64,000 bases of DNA, taken from contig NZ_OZ242344.1 of assembly GCF_965208485.1 (NCBI RefSeq), positions 4,278,001-4,342,000 on the forward strand, in the 5' to 3' direction. Below the pieces are notes generated by a model. The model ran no database searches. It had not been told where the DNA came from and was given only the letters and a program-made list of their open reading frames with translations. The stretch's first letter is position 1. Every line of letters starts with the position of its first letter. The translations under genes were made by a program, and so were the position numbers. Source of the DNA: Poriferisodalis sp965208485 (GTDB lineage Bacteria > Actinomycetota > Acidimicrobiia > Acidimicrobiales > Poriferisodalaceae). Positions 44,114-52,744 of the stretch are shown here, in pieces.

Positions 44114-44191
44114 CCGCGGCTGTTCGGGCTGGGTGACAAGGCGGTATCGAGCCCGGCTTGCTGGCGTCGCGGGGCCTCGGCTCACCTGCGG

Positions 44192-44262
44192 GTGTGGATC
44201 TGCCGGGAGTCGAACCCGGTGCGGGAGGGTTTGGAGTCCGTCGCAGCAAACCTGCCAGCCCC
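44192..44262 (-). ncRNA. Miniature tmRNA-like (ssrA TLD) element, probably degenerate
   Basis: On the minus strand the element starts GGGGCTG (44262-44256), continues with GGTTT and CGAC, and ends CCGGGTTCGACTCCCGG plus CAGATCC-A-CACC. GGGGCTG pairs with CAGATCC at 6 of 7 positions (one G-U). The T-arm has a perfect 5-bp stem and 7-nt loop. Both ends match the tRNA-like domain of tmRNA as known from E. coli and mycobacteria (5' GGGGCTG...GGTTTCGAC, 3' GGTTCGAyTCCCGGCAGCTCCACCA-like). The ~300-nt pseudoknot and tag-ORF region is absent; only ~35 nt join the halves. It is therefore either an ssrA fragment with an internal deletion or a tRNA-like element derived from it. A standard tRNA fits worse: the anticodon-loop-like CTCCAAA has no paired stem. 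Confidence 0.5.
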
Positions 44263-44273
44263 ATGCGGGTCCG

Positions 44274-44286
44274 CACGTTAAACGTG
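44274..44286. promoter_or_regulatory. 13-nt palindrome CACGTTAAACGTG
   Basis: CACGTT-A-AACGTG is symmetric around one base and lies between the tmRNA-like element and the hairpin at 44296. It could be an operator or hairpin base; no function can be assigned. Confidence 0.3.
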
Positions 44287-44295
44287 AGAGCCTTC

Positions 44296-44323
44296 GAGAG
44301 TCCGCCCTTTTGGGCGGGCTCTC
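44296..44323. terminator. Strong hairpin between CoA-transferase genes
   Basis: GAGAGTCCGCCC-TTTT-GGGCGGGCTCTC forms a 12-bp stem (one G-T pair) with a 4-nt loop, 183 bp after the first CoA-transferase. No T-run follows on either strand, but the stem is strong enough to end or stabilise transcripts. Confidence 0.5.
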
Positions 44324-44380
44324 ACGCGCGTGACGCAAGTTCGCGACGTGGAGTGTCGACAGTCGTGCTGAAATGTGCGG

Positions 44381-46996
44381 ATGCCTGAGGCCGACACGCA
44401 AGCGACCACTTCGATGCTGAGCACGTTCCGGGTGCTGGACTTGACTGACGAGCGGGGACACCTGTGCGGGGCGATCCTCGCCCAGATGGGCGCCGATGTG
44501 ATCGCCGTCGAGCCGCCCGAGGGCTCGTCGGCGCGGCGGCTGGGGCCATTCGCCGACGACATCGAAGACCCCGAGCGGTCGTTGCACCACTGGGCCTACA
44601 ACCGGGGCAAGCGCAGCGTGGTGCTGGACCTGGCCGCCGACGAGGGCGCCGACAGGCTGCGAGGGCTGGCCGCGGCGGCGGACATCCTGATCGAATCTGC
44701 CGGTCCGGGCCGGATGGATGCTGTGGGGCTGGGCTACGGCGCCCTGTCAGAGATCAACCCCGAGCTGGTGTACGTGTCGATCTCGCCGTTCGGATCTAAC
44801 GGGCCGAAAGCGGAGTGGGCGGTCTCGGACCTGACGCTGCAAGCCGCGGCCGTGAACATGGCGATGACCGGCGATTCCGACCGGGCGCCGCTTCGCACTG
44901 GGGGCCTGTTCCCGCAAGCCTTCCACAACGCCGCCTCCGAAGCTGCTGGCGCTGCGCTGATCGCCCTGTGGGAGCGGCAGACGGTCTCGGGTCTCGGCCA
45001 GCACGTGGACATGTCGGCGCAGCAGAGCATGAACCAGGCCTGCCAGTCGTACGCGCTGTCCACGCCGCTGGGCGCGACGCCACCCACCCGCCACGCCGGC
45101 GGGGTGCTGGTGGAGGGCTTGCATGTCCAGCTGATGTGGCCGTGCAAGGACGGGCACGCGTCGGTGACGTTCCTGTTCGGGCCGGGCTTCCGGGCATTCA
45201 CGCAGAGCCTCATGGACTGGGTGCACGAGGAGGGTTTCTGCGACGAGGCCACCCGGGACAAGAACTGGACCGAGTACGCCATGATGCTGCTCGACGGGCG
45301 CGAGCCGATCTCGGAGTACGAGCGGCTGAAGCAGGTGCTGGCTGACTTCTTCGCCACCAAGACCAAGGCCGAGCTGCTGGATGCGGCCATGAGCCGCCGA
45401 GTGCTGATCACCCCGGTGTGGACAGCCGACGAAGTGGTGGACTCGCACCAGCTCGCAGCCCGCGAGTACTGGGAGACAGTCACCCAGACGGCGGGAACCC
45501 CGCAAGATGCCACCCGCGTTACCGGCGCGGACGGCGTCGACGCTGGTGGGGGTGACCAGGCGAGCGGCGAGGTGCTGGAGGTGATCTACCCCGGCCGCTA
45601 TGCCCGATTCAGCGCGACGCCGATGCAGCCGCTCGGCCCGCCGCCCAAGCTAGGCGAGCACACGGCCGAAGTCTTGGCCGAGCTGGACGCACAGTCCGAA
45701 AGCAAGCCGGCCCGCACGCGGCCTCGCATCGAGGCCACCGGCGCCGACGTGAGCGCTCAGACAGCCTCCACCGCCCGGCCGCTCGAGAACGTCAAGGTGC
45801 TCGACTTCATGTGGGCGATGGCGGGACCCGCTGCGGCCCGTGTGCTGGCCGACTACGGAGCGGACATCATCCGAGTGGAGTCCGAGACTCGGCTCGAGGT
45901 GGCCCGTTCGCTGCAGCCGTTCCGTGACGACATCGGCGACCCCGAGTACTCGGCGCTCTACAACAACATGAACGCCGGCAAGCGGGGCATCTGTCTGGAC
46001 ATGTCCAAGTCGGCTGCATTGGACGTCATCTGGGATCTCATCGACTGGGCCGATGTGATCGTGGAGTCGTTCTCGCCCAAGGGCATGGCCGGCTTCGGGA
46101 TGGGCTGGGAGCAGGTTCACGCTCGGCGGCCCGATGTGATCATGGCGTCGAGCTGCCTGATGGGACAGACCGGACCCTTGGCGATGCTGGCCGGTTTCGG
46201 CACGATGGCCGCTGCGATCTCGGGGTTCTTCTACCCGGTGGGCTGGCCCGACAGGGCGCCCTGCGGCCCGTTCGGCGCCTACACCGACTACACCTCGCCA
46301 CGCTGGCTGGTGGCGGCGGTGATGGGAGCGCTGGAGCATCGGCGCCGCACTGGTGAGGGCCAGTACATCGACATGTCCCAAGCCGAGTCGGCGCTTCACC
46401 TGATGGCCCCGGCAGTATTGGACCGCACCGTGAACGGCCGGGTGGCGCATCGGGTGGGCAATCGCGACAGCCACATCGCACCCCAAGGCGTCTACCAGAC
46501 GGCGGCCGGCGAGCAGTTCTCCTCCGTGGTCCCAGACGATGACTGGATTGCGATCTCGTGTGTCGACGAGGGCCAGTGGCAGTCGCTGTCGGCCCTGATG
46601 GGGCGTGGCGACCTAGGCGAGCTGACCTTGGCCGAGCGCCGCGAGCGCCATGACGAACTGGACGAGGTCATCTCGGCGTGGACGCGACCCCAGGACGGTG
46701 TGGCGCTGATGCACCGCCTGCAGGACGTGGGGGTGGCGGCGCACATCGTGCAGAACTCTCCGGAGTACACCGCCGACCCGCAGATCGTCCACCGGGGCCA
46801 GCAGGTCGAGGTGCCCCACGCCAAGCAGGGCACCACCATCGTGGACGCCTCCCGCTTCCAGTTCTCGCGCACTCCCGCAGGCGTTGCCTACGGCGGCCCG
46901 ACTCTTGGCGAGCACACCTTCGACATTCTGACGGACGTGCTTGGCTATGACAGCGATCGCATAGCCGAACTCGCCGTCGCCGAGCTCCTCACATAA
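44381..46996 (+). CDS. Double-domain CaiB/BaiF CoA-transferase (second of tandem pair)
   Basis: 871 residues, same two-domain architecture as the gene at 41561 and clearly its paralog. Long identical stretches include HEEGFCDEATRDKNW, EYAMMLLDGREP and DYTSPRWLVAAVMGALEH. An insertion of ~20 residues before the inter-domain linker (after EYWETVTQT) is specific to this copy. The start ATG 44381 lies 3 nt after the shared CGTGCTGAAATGTG; GTG 44375 is the alternative. The pair probably arose by gene duplication including the promoter. Confidence 0.92.
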   Translation: MPEADTQATTSMLSTFRVLDLTDERGHLCGAILAQMGADVIAVEPPEGSSARRLGPFADDIEDPERSLHHWAYNRGKRSVVLDLAADEGADRLRGLAAAADILIESAGPGRMDAVGLGYGALSEINPELVYVSISPFGSNGPKAEWAVSDLTLQAAAVNMAMTGDSDRAPLRTGGLFPQAFHNAASEAAGAALIALWERQTVSGLGQHVDMSAQQSMNQACQSYALSTPLGATPPTRHAGGVLVEGLHVQLMWPCKDGHASVTFLFGPGFRAFTQSLMDWVHEEGFCDEATRDKNWTEYAMMLLDGREPISEYERLKQVLADFFATKTKAELLDAAMSRRVLITPVWTADEVVDSHQLAAREYWETVTQTAGTPQDATRVTGADGVDAGGGDQASGEVLEVIYPGRYARFSATPMQPLGPPPKLGEHTAEVLAELDAQSESKPARTRPRIEATGADVSAQTASTARPLENVKVLDFMWAMAGPAAARVLADYGADIIRVESETRLEVARSLQPFRDDIGDPEYSALYNNMNAGKRGICLDMSKSAALDVIWDLIDWADVIVESFSPKGMAGFGMGWEQVHARRPDVIMASSCLMGQTGPLAMLAGFGTMAAAISGFFYPVGWPDRAPCGPFGAYTDYTSPRWLVAAVMGALEHRRRTGEGQYIDMSQAESALHLMAPAVLDRTVNGRVAHRVGNRDSHIAPQGVYQTAAGEQFSSVVPDDDWIAISCVDEGQWQSLSALMGRGDLGELTLAERRERHDELDEVISAWTRPQDGVALMHRLQDVGVAAHIVQNSPEYTADPQIVHRGQQVEVPHAKQGTTIVDASRFQFSRTPAGVAYGGPTLGEHTFDILTDVLGYDSDRIAELAVAELLT

Positions 46997-47147
46997 TTGG
47001 CTTGCTATCTTGAATTGAGTTGCAGTCACTCATGCGATTTACCGCCGTCTCCGCTCGTGAACGCCTAGGAGGCTGGTCGGAAAGCCGCTATTTCGGCGTT
47101 TGTCAGATGCAAACCCGCGACGCACCACCGGCCGCAGCGGGCAGCGC

Positions 47148-47792
47148 GTGAGCCGGGCCGACGAGTTGCCCGAGGGGTTGCGTCAGCGGGCTGACGGGTC
47201 CTTGGCCTGCTGGTGGGGCGAAGGTCACGACGACTACGAGGCGTACCACGACGCCGAGTGGGGCATGCCGGTGACGGACGACGTGCGCCTGTACGAGAAG
47301 ATGTGCCTGGAGGGCTTCCAGTCGGGACTCTCGTGGCTGACGATCCTGCGCAAGAGGGAGAGCTTCCGGGCGGCATTCGGCGGATTCGACTTTGAGACGG
47401 TGGCCCGCTTCGGCGCCGACGATGTCGAGCGGCTGTTGAGCGATACAGGGATCGTGCGTCACCGGGGCAAGATCGAGGCAACCATCAGCAACGCCCGTGC
47501 AGCGTTGGACACGATCGAGGCGCACGGCAGCTTGGCAGCATTCTTCTGGTCGTTCGAACCGGGTCCCGAGGACCGGCCGACGGTCATCGACTACAAGGCG
47601 CTGGTCTCGATGCCCATGACGCCCGAATCGGCTGCCCTCTGCAAGGCGTTGCGGAAGCTGGGCTGGCGGTTTGTCGGCCCGACTACGTGCTACGCACTGA
47701 TGCAGGCCTCAGGCATCGTCAACGATCACCTCGAGGGCTGTCACCGGCGATCCGCAGTCGAAGCCGCGCGCTCGGCACTGAGAAGACCGTGA
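47148..47792 (+). CDS. tag: DNA-3-methyladenine glycosylase I
   Basis: About 214 residues from GTG 47148 (a TTG at 47100 would add 16). Excises 3-methyladenine in base-excision repair. The zinc-snap ligands of Tag are all visible: Cys in LACWWGEG, His in YHDAEWGMP, then His and Cys in NDHLEGCHR. The catalytic-pocket Glu lies in LYEKMCLEGFQSGLSWLTIL, diagnostic of the family. The spacer before it carries a CTAGGAGGCTG copy of the MITE-like end. Confidence 0.94.
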   Translation: MSRADELPEGLRQRADGSLACWWGEGHDDYEAYHDAEWGMPVTDDVRLYEKMCLEGFQSGLSWLTILRKRESFRAAFGGFDFETVARFGADDVERLLSDTGIVRHRGKIEATISNARAALDTIEAHGSLAAFFWSFEPGPEDRPTVIDYKALVSMPMTPESAALCKALRKLGWRFVGPTTCYALMQASGIVNDHLEGCHRRSAVEAARSALRRP

Positions 47793-47914
47793 GCGGTGCC
47801 GCTCGAAGACATGCCGAGCATCTCTGCCCGCATCGGGATCGCCTGCCTCGATGCGCCGCAGCGCCGCCGCCGCCTCGCTCTCGCTGATATCAGCAGGCAG
47901 GCGAAGATTCTGAT

Positions 47915-47956
47915 GCGCTTGCGGCGGTGCGCTTGCGGCGGTGCGCTTGCGGCGGT
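47915..47956. repeat. 14-bp unit repeated three times
   Basis: GCGCTTGCGGCGGT occurs three times in exact tandem in the convergent spacer between tag and the cyclo-ligase gene. Nothing else is seen in 47793-48003. Confidence 0.95.
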
Positions 47957-48003
47957 GATTGCGTCACACGGTCATCTTGCCCGCCCCGCTCCACCGCTGA
48001 GGA

Positions 48004-48678
48004 TCATGAGATCATGCGCCGGGATTGGCCTGGCCGCTGCGGCAGTTGCTCAGCAGCCTGCTCCTCGCCGCTGGCACCGACGGCGACGACTCCGTCTTGG
48101 GTGGCCAGATAGGTCATCGGCACGTCGTGGGACTCGACGGGCAGCCGATCGAAGACGAGCACCTTGGGGGCCACGCCGACACGAGGGCAGTCTTCGGGCA
48201 GCCTGGCAAGCAACTCGTCGAAGTAGCCGACGCCGTGGCCCAGCCGGGTGCCGTGCCAGTCGAATGCCACGCCGGGCACCAGCGCCAGCGAGATGTGCCG
48301 GGGCTGCAACTCGAAGGCGTCGGCTGTCGGCTGGGGAAAGCCGTATCGATGCTGCTCCATAGCTCCGGCCGCTGGATGCAGAGTGAGCGGACCGGCTTCC
48401 GGAGTGCGGGTGACGGCGAAGCGCTGCCAGCCCAGTCCATCAGCCAGACCGTCCAGCGACATCTCGTCCGCCATGGCCCGGTAGAAGAGGATCAGGCTGG
48501 CCCCCGCTGGCCCAGGCCGCCCGGCGACGGCAGCCGAGCGTTCGTCGAACGCCTCGATGAACACCTGAAGCTCTGCGACAACGGCGGCTGTCAAGGCCGC
48601 AGTGACCGGCTGCCGGCGATCCCGGACCCACCGACGCCAGTCCGCCTTCGATGATTCCGGTCCGGGAGCACCGCTCAT
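48004..48678 (-). CDS. 5-formyltetrahydrofolate cyclo-ligase
   Basis: 224 residues. Converts 5-formyl-THF plus ATP to 5,10-methenyl-THF. The C-terminal ATP/folate motif is HGTRLGHGVGYFDELLARL, equivalent to G-x-R-L-G-x-G-x-G-Y-Y-D. LALVPGVAFDWHG precedes it as in the family, and the N-terminal K/R-rich helix (KADWRRWVRDRR) fits the ATP-binding start. A TAGCGT -10 lies 7 nt before the ATG, so the mRNA is probably leaderless. Confidence 0.92.
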   Translation of the reverse strand: MSGAPGPESSKADWRRWVRDRRQPVTAALTAAVVAELQVFIEAFDERSAAVAGRPGPAGASLILFYRAMADEMSLDGLADGLGWQRFAVTRTPEAGPLTLHPAAGAMEQHRYGFPQPTADAFELQPRHISLALVPGVAFDWHGTRLGHGVGYFDELLARLPEDCPRVGVAPKVLVFDRLPVESHDVPMTYLATQDGVVAVGASGEEQAAEQLPQRPGQSRRMIS

Positions 48679-48685
48679 TGAATCG

Positions 48686-48691
48686 ACGCTA
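48686..48691 (-). promoter_or_regulatory. Leaderless promoter -10 (TAGCGT)
   Basis: On the minus strand TAGCGT is separated by 7 nt from the cyclo-ligase ATG at 48678. Confidence 0.5.
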
Positions 48692-48759
48692 GGTGTCTCG
48701 CGCCAGCCAGTGTCAAGCGCCGTCGCCAGCAGGCGGTCCGCTGAGGAACCGCGGAACAG

Positions 48760-49485
48760 TCAGGCGATCGTCTCGGGCTCGATGGTCACCAGCAGTTCAG
48801 CCACCGATGCGGTGTTGGGCAGCCGCAGGATGGTGGCGACCGCGGCGGCCAGGTCTTCGGGCTGGATCATGAGCGACGGGTCGACGCCGCTGTCGGCCGT
48901 CATGTCGGTCTGTACGAAGCCAGGGCATACCGCCGTACAGCGGATGCCGTCGCCGAAGGTCGCATGACGCACCGCGTGGTGCATCGCTGTGGCTGCGTGC
49001 TTGGTCATCGCGTATCCGGGGGCGAAGGTGCCGCGCACTCGCTTGCCCGACATCGAGATGACGTTGACGATGCGGCCCTCGCCGCTGCGGCGCAGGTGAT
49101 CGAGCGTGGCGCGGATCATCCTCAGCGGACCCTTCGCATTGACTTCCCACATCTCGTCCAGCGCCGCCTCGGGCGTGTCGAAGATCCCGCCGGTGTGCGC
49201 GACGCCGGCGTTGTTCACCAAGCAGTCGATGCGTCCGTGTGCGGCAACGGTCTCCGCAGTCCAGCGCGCGGCCGCCTCGGGATCGGTGGCGTCATGGCGA
49301 TGCAGGGTGATCGCCGGGCCATGATCATCGGTGCGGTACGAAGCCACTGAGGCTTCGAGCGACGCCAGGCTGCGCGCGCCCAGCGACAGCGCCCAGCCGT
49401 CTGCATGCAACGCCGCAGCGATCGCCTCGCCGATGCCGCGGTTCGCGCCGCTGATCATCGCCACGCATCCAGTGATGTCTCGCAT
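48760..49485 (-). CDS. Short-chain dehydrogenase/reductase
   Basis: 241 residues of classical SDR: cofactor loop SGANRGIGEAI (TGxxxGxG), NNAG in DCLVNNAGVAH, catalytic Ser in VISMSGKRV and YxxxK as YAMTK. PGFVQTDM is the usual post-catalytic segment. Basic residues after beta-2 (GARSLASLE) suggest NADP. The substrate is unknown. It is divergent from the MFS gene. Confidence 0.92.
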   Translation of the reverse strand: MRDITGCVAMISGANRGIGEAIAAALHADGWALSLGARSLASLEASVASYRTDDHGPAITLHRHDATDPEAAARWTAETVAAHGRIDCLVNNAGVAHTGGIFDTPEAALDEMWEVNAKGPLRMIRATLDHLRRSGEGRIVNVISMSGKRVRGTFAPGYAMTKHAATAMHHAVRHATFGDGIRCTAVCPGFVQTDMTADSGVDPSLMIQPEDLAAAVATILRLPNTASVAELLVTIEPETIA

Positions 49486-49587
49486 GTCTCACCTCTGACT
49501 CATCCGGGCGTGCCCGCACGGCTCGCAGTAGTGTTCGCAGGCGGCCCTTGACCCAGATCGGAAAGATAGGGCCGGGAGGCTGGATCG

Positions 49588-50886
49588 ATGGCGCAGAGCT
49601 TGTCGGCGGGCGACGAGGCAGCCTCATATCTTCCCGGTTCACCCGAACGCAACGAACTGGCGCGCCGCACCATCCGGGTGCTGCAGCTTGGCGTGATCCC
49701 AGGCGGGCTGGCCATGACGGCGTCGTTCTCGGCGGCCACCCTGCTCGCCGACCAGATGACGGGCAGCGAGACGAAAGCGTCGCTGGCGGCTGTGTGCCTC
49801 AGCATCGGCGGCACGCTCGCCGGCATCCCGCTCGCCGCGCTGATGGCTCGGCACGGTCGCCGCGCAGGACTCGCCGCCGGCTACTCGGTCGGTGCGATCG
49901 GCGGCACGCTGGCCCTGCTCTCCGCGTTTGCCGGCCGCTACTCGATGCTCGTGGCAGGCATGGTGCTGATCGGCACCGGCCAAGCCGCCAACTTGGCCGC
50001 GCGGTACGCAGGCGCCGACCTGGCCACCGATGAGAACCGGGCCCGCTCGATCAGCCTCGTGCTGTGGGCCGGCACCGTCGGATCCGTGCTCGGACCCACG
50101 GCGGCGCTCGGCCTCAAGAGCCTGTTCGCCGACACCGAGGGGCTGAGCGGCTTCGCCCTTCCCTACGCCCTGACGCTGGGACTGTTCGCTGTCGCCGCCG
50201 TCAACATCTGGCGGCGCCTGCGGCCCGATCCGCTGCGCGTCGTGGCCGCCGACACCGGATCAGCAGGCGTCAAGCTGCCGAGCCTGGCCGAAGCCGGGCG
50301 CATCTTGGCCCACCCGGTGGCCTCTATCGCACTCATCGGGATGATGCTCTCGCAAGCGGTGATGGTCGGCGTGATGACCGTCTCGCCGATCCACATGTCC
50401 CAAGGCGGTCAGAACCCGCTGGTCATCGGGATCATGCTCTCGCTGCACATCGCCGGCATGTTCGCCTTCTCGCCGTACGTCGGCTGGGTGGTCGACCGGG
50501 TCGGCGGGCAATCGGTCATCGTGGTGGGAGCACTCGTGCTGGCCACGGGCGCTGCGTTCGCGGCCAACACCGATGCCTCCCACGCCACCGGCCTGCTGTG
50601 GGGCCTGTTCCTGGTCGGTATCGGCTGGAGCTGCTGCGTGGTTGCAGCCAGCTCGCTGCTGACCGCGTCGTTCACGGTGGAGCGTCGCGTCAGCGTGCAG
50701 GCCACTGCGGATGTGCTGATGACAGCGCTCGGCGCCGCCGCCGGCGTGAGCTCGGGATTGGCGGTCGAGCATCGGTCGTACGCCGATCTGGCGAGCTGGG
50801 GCGCGTGGGTAGCCGTGGCGCTGGGCATCGCGGCCGTGGCGATGCTGGTGCGGAACTTCAGGATGACGCGACGGCTGACCGTCTGA
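49588..50886 (+). CDS. MFS transporter
   Basis: 432 residues with about 12 membrane segments, e.g. VCLSIGGTLAGIPLAALM, MLVAGMVLIGTGQAANLAAR and LALGIAAVAMLVRNF at the end. The loop MARHGRRAGLAAGYSVGAIG resembles the MFS cytoplasmic loop A (GxxxDRxGRR), with H replacing D. Related to drug/metabolite exporters; the substrate is unknown. GGGAGG precedes ATG 49588. Confidence 0.9.
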   Translation: MAQSLSAGDEAASYLPGSPERNELARRTIRVLQLGVIPGGLAMTASFSAATLLADQMTGSETKASLAAVCLSIGGTLAGIPLAALMARHGRRAGLAAGYSVGAIGGTLALLSAFAGRYSMLVAGMVLIGTGQAANLAARYAGADLATDENRARSISLVLWAGTVGSVLGPTAALGLKSLFADTEGLSGFALPYALTLGLFAVAAVNIWRRLRPDPLRVVAADTGSAGVKLPSLAEAGRILAHPVASIALIGMMLSQAVMVGVMTVSPIHMSQGGQNPLVIGIMLSLHIAGMFAFSPYVGWVVDRVGGQSVIVVGALVLATGAAFAANTDASHATGLLWGLFLVGIGWSCCVVAASSLLTASFTVERRVSVQATADVLMTALGAAAGVSSGLAVEHRSYADLASWGAWVAVALGIAAVAMLVRNFRMTRRLTV

Positions 50887-50937
50887 GCAGCAGTTGCGTC
50901 GCTGCGGCGCGGTCACTGCTGCCCGTCACCGGGATGT

Positions 50938-51753
50938 TCAGAACAGCCCGTCGAGGCAGGTCGCGAGCTTCGAGTCACCCAACGCCGGCTGAGCCGTGAG
51001 GCGCGACAGGAACGTCACCGAGACGAAGTCGTGCATGACTGCGCCCGTGTCGACATCGACGGGCATGTCGACCGCGTCGCCCCACTGCATCGCAACCCGG
51101 TAGGCGTCTTCGTTGTCGGGATGCGGTTCGAGGCTCACAGTCGTGATCGATCGGGGCGGCAGGGTGCCCACCTCGGTGAATCTCCAGCCCTTCATGTCCG
51201 CGACTTCGCAGTTGGGCACGTTGAGGTTGACGGCCCACGCCGCGGGATGCTCGTCGGCGAGCAGACCGTTGAGCACGACGCTGGCCACATCGGCTGCGGC
51301 GTGCCACTTCTGGCCGGCGATGGCGTCCTCCCAGCCTTGGCCCTCCACGCCGAAGCCCTCGACGGTCTGGCTGACTGCCAGCCCAGGGATGTCGCCGTTG
51401 CGGCCGGTCAGCACCGCGCCGACGGTGCCGGAGTGATACACGGATCGCCCCACGTTGGCGCCGGGGTTGATGCCCGACACGACGAGATCAATCGGCCCGA
51501 ACGCGCCGAGCCGAGCGAACATCACGCAGAGCGCCGGTGCGCCGGACACTGCCCACGCATCTTCGATGCCATCGAATCTCACCTTGTGCACCTGCGGCTC
51601 GATGAGGTGCAGCGGCCCGATCGCGGCGCCGGCGCCCGAGTACTCCGAGTCGGGCGCGACCACGACAACGTCACCGTGGGCGGTCATCGCGCTCGCCAGC
51701 ACGTGCAATCCCTCGGACTCGATTCCGTCGTCGTTGGTCACCAGGATTCGCAC
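50938..51753 (-). CDS. surE: 5'/3'-nucleotidase SurE
   Basis: 271 residues starting VRILVTNDDGIESEGL. The DD of NDDG, Ser/Asn in SEYSGAGAAIG and the Asn of SGINPGANVG are the metal-binding residues of SurE. Dephosphorylates nucleoside monophosphates and polyphosphate ends. The frame continues upstream to 51849, but GTG 51753 is preceded by TACCTT with a 7-nt gap, fitting a leaderless start at the family's usual N-terminus. Confidence 0.93.
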   Translation of the reverse strand: MRILVTNDDGIESEGLHVLASAMTAHGDVVVVAPDSEYSGAGAAIGPLHLIEPQVHKVRFDGIEDAWAVSGAPALCVMFARLGAFGPIDLVVSGINPGANVGRSVYHSGTVGAVLTGRNGDIPGLAVSQTVEGFGVEGQGWEDAIAGQKWHAAADVASVVLNGLLADEHPAAWAVNLNVPNCEVADMKGWRFTEVGTLPPRSITTVSLEPHPDNEDAYRVAMQWGDAVDMPVDVDTGAVMHDFVSVTFLSRLTAQPALGDSKLATCLDGLF

Positions 51754-51827
51754 CGTGTCGAAGGTACTGCGCGATGGCGACATGTGTACGAATGCCCCGC
51801 GAACGCGCGATGCCCTGCCGTTGAGAT

Positions 51828-52721
51828 ATGAACGACTCGACGCCCGCACGGCGCGGAGCGGCTGGTCTGAGTGTCGGGCGGGCTGTCGTGGCAGGCTCTC
51901 TCGCTGTGAAGGGGACGGTCGAGACCGGGTTGGCTGCCCGAGCGCACACGCTGCGCGTCCTGCACACCTCCGACGTGCACATCGGGCATGTGCGCGGCCC
52001 GCACGGAACCCACCGCGACGTCTGCCAGTGCCCCATTCACGCCCTCGCCGACGCGGTTGCGCAGCATGAGGCCGACGTGCTGCTCATAGCGGGCGACTTG
52101 TTCGACCACGCCCGCTTGCGGAGGACCGATGTCGCGCACACCATGGAGCTGCTCGGTCGGGTCGATGCCTCGGTAGTCGTCATTCCCGGCAATCACGATG
52201 TACACGACGAGCGGTCGGTGTGGGGCACTCATGCCGATCATGAGCACCGCCTCGAAGTCACCGGTTCCGGCGTGATCTTCCTCGACGATCCCGAAGGCGC
52301 GACCCTGCACTTCGGCGATCACGACCTGACGCTGTGGGGCCGGGCCATGGAATCCCACGATGTCGACTACCGGCCGCTTGCCGGTGTGCCGCCCCGCCCG
52401 GCTGACGGCTGGTTCATCGCGGCGGGCCATGGTCACTTCCTGCGCACCGCGGACGATGAGCATCGCTCGTCGCCGATCACGGCATCCGAGATCGAGGCCA
52501 CCGGCGCCGACTACGTGGCACTCGGCCACTGGCACGTCACCACCGATGTCTCCGTGGGCGAGGTGACCGCGTGGTATCCCGGCGCACCCATGGGGATGCC
52601 CTCGAACGGGACTGCTTCACTCGTCACGCTTGAACGACGGGCTGATGGGGTCCGCCAGCGAGCCGCCGTCTCGCAGGTAGCCGTCGCACCCCCCGCCGAC
52701 GGCTGCGCCCAGCGGAGCTGA
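51828..52721 (+). CDS. Metallophosphoesterase
   Basis: 297 residues of calcineurin-like fold. Motif order DVHIGH (DxH), LLIAGDLFDH (GDxxD), VVIPGNHDVHDE (GNHD), AAGHGHFL (GH) and LGHWHVTT (GHxH) gives the complete dimetal site. Closest in layout to DNA-repair (SbcD/Mre11-like) or YfcE-type phosphoesterases. An SbcC partner is absent, so a stand-alone phosphodiesterase is more likely. It is divergent from surE with 74 bp between starts. Confidence 0.88.
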   Translation: MNDSTPARRGAAGLSVGRAVVAGSLAVKGTVETGLAARAHTLRVLHTSDVHIGHVRGPHGTHRDVCQCPIHALADAVAQHEADVLLIAGDLFDHARLRRTDVAHTMELLGRVDASVVVIPGNHDVHDERSVWGTHADHEHRLEVTGSGVIFLDDPEGATLHFGDHDLTLWGRAMESHDVDYRPLAGVPPRPADGWFIAAGHGHFLRTADDEHRSSPITASEIEATGADYVALGHWHVTTDVSVGEVTAWYPGAPMGMPSNGTASLVTLERRADGVRQRAAVSQVAVAPPADGCAQRS

Positions 52722-52744
52722 CGCCAAGCGGCTGAGCCGCGCTG

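Noticed and set aside
44195..44262. Ordinary tRNA (Trp by CTCCAAA loop, or selenocysteine tRNA)
   Set aside because: No paired anticodon or D stem around CTCCAAA, no UCA anticodon and no long variable arm; the ends match tmRNA better.
42893..44590. 565-residue minus-strand frame across the CoA-transferase spacer
   Set aside because: Antisense shadow of the double CoA-transferase; contradicted by the strong coding pattern on the plus strand.
47065..47088. Second MITE copy at the tag promoter
   Set aside because: Only the 11-bp left end is present; no matching right end could be found within 250 bp, so it was kept only as a possible solo end.
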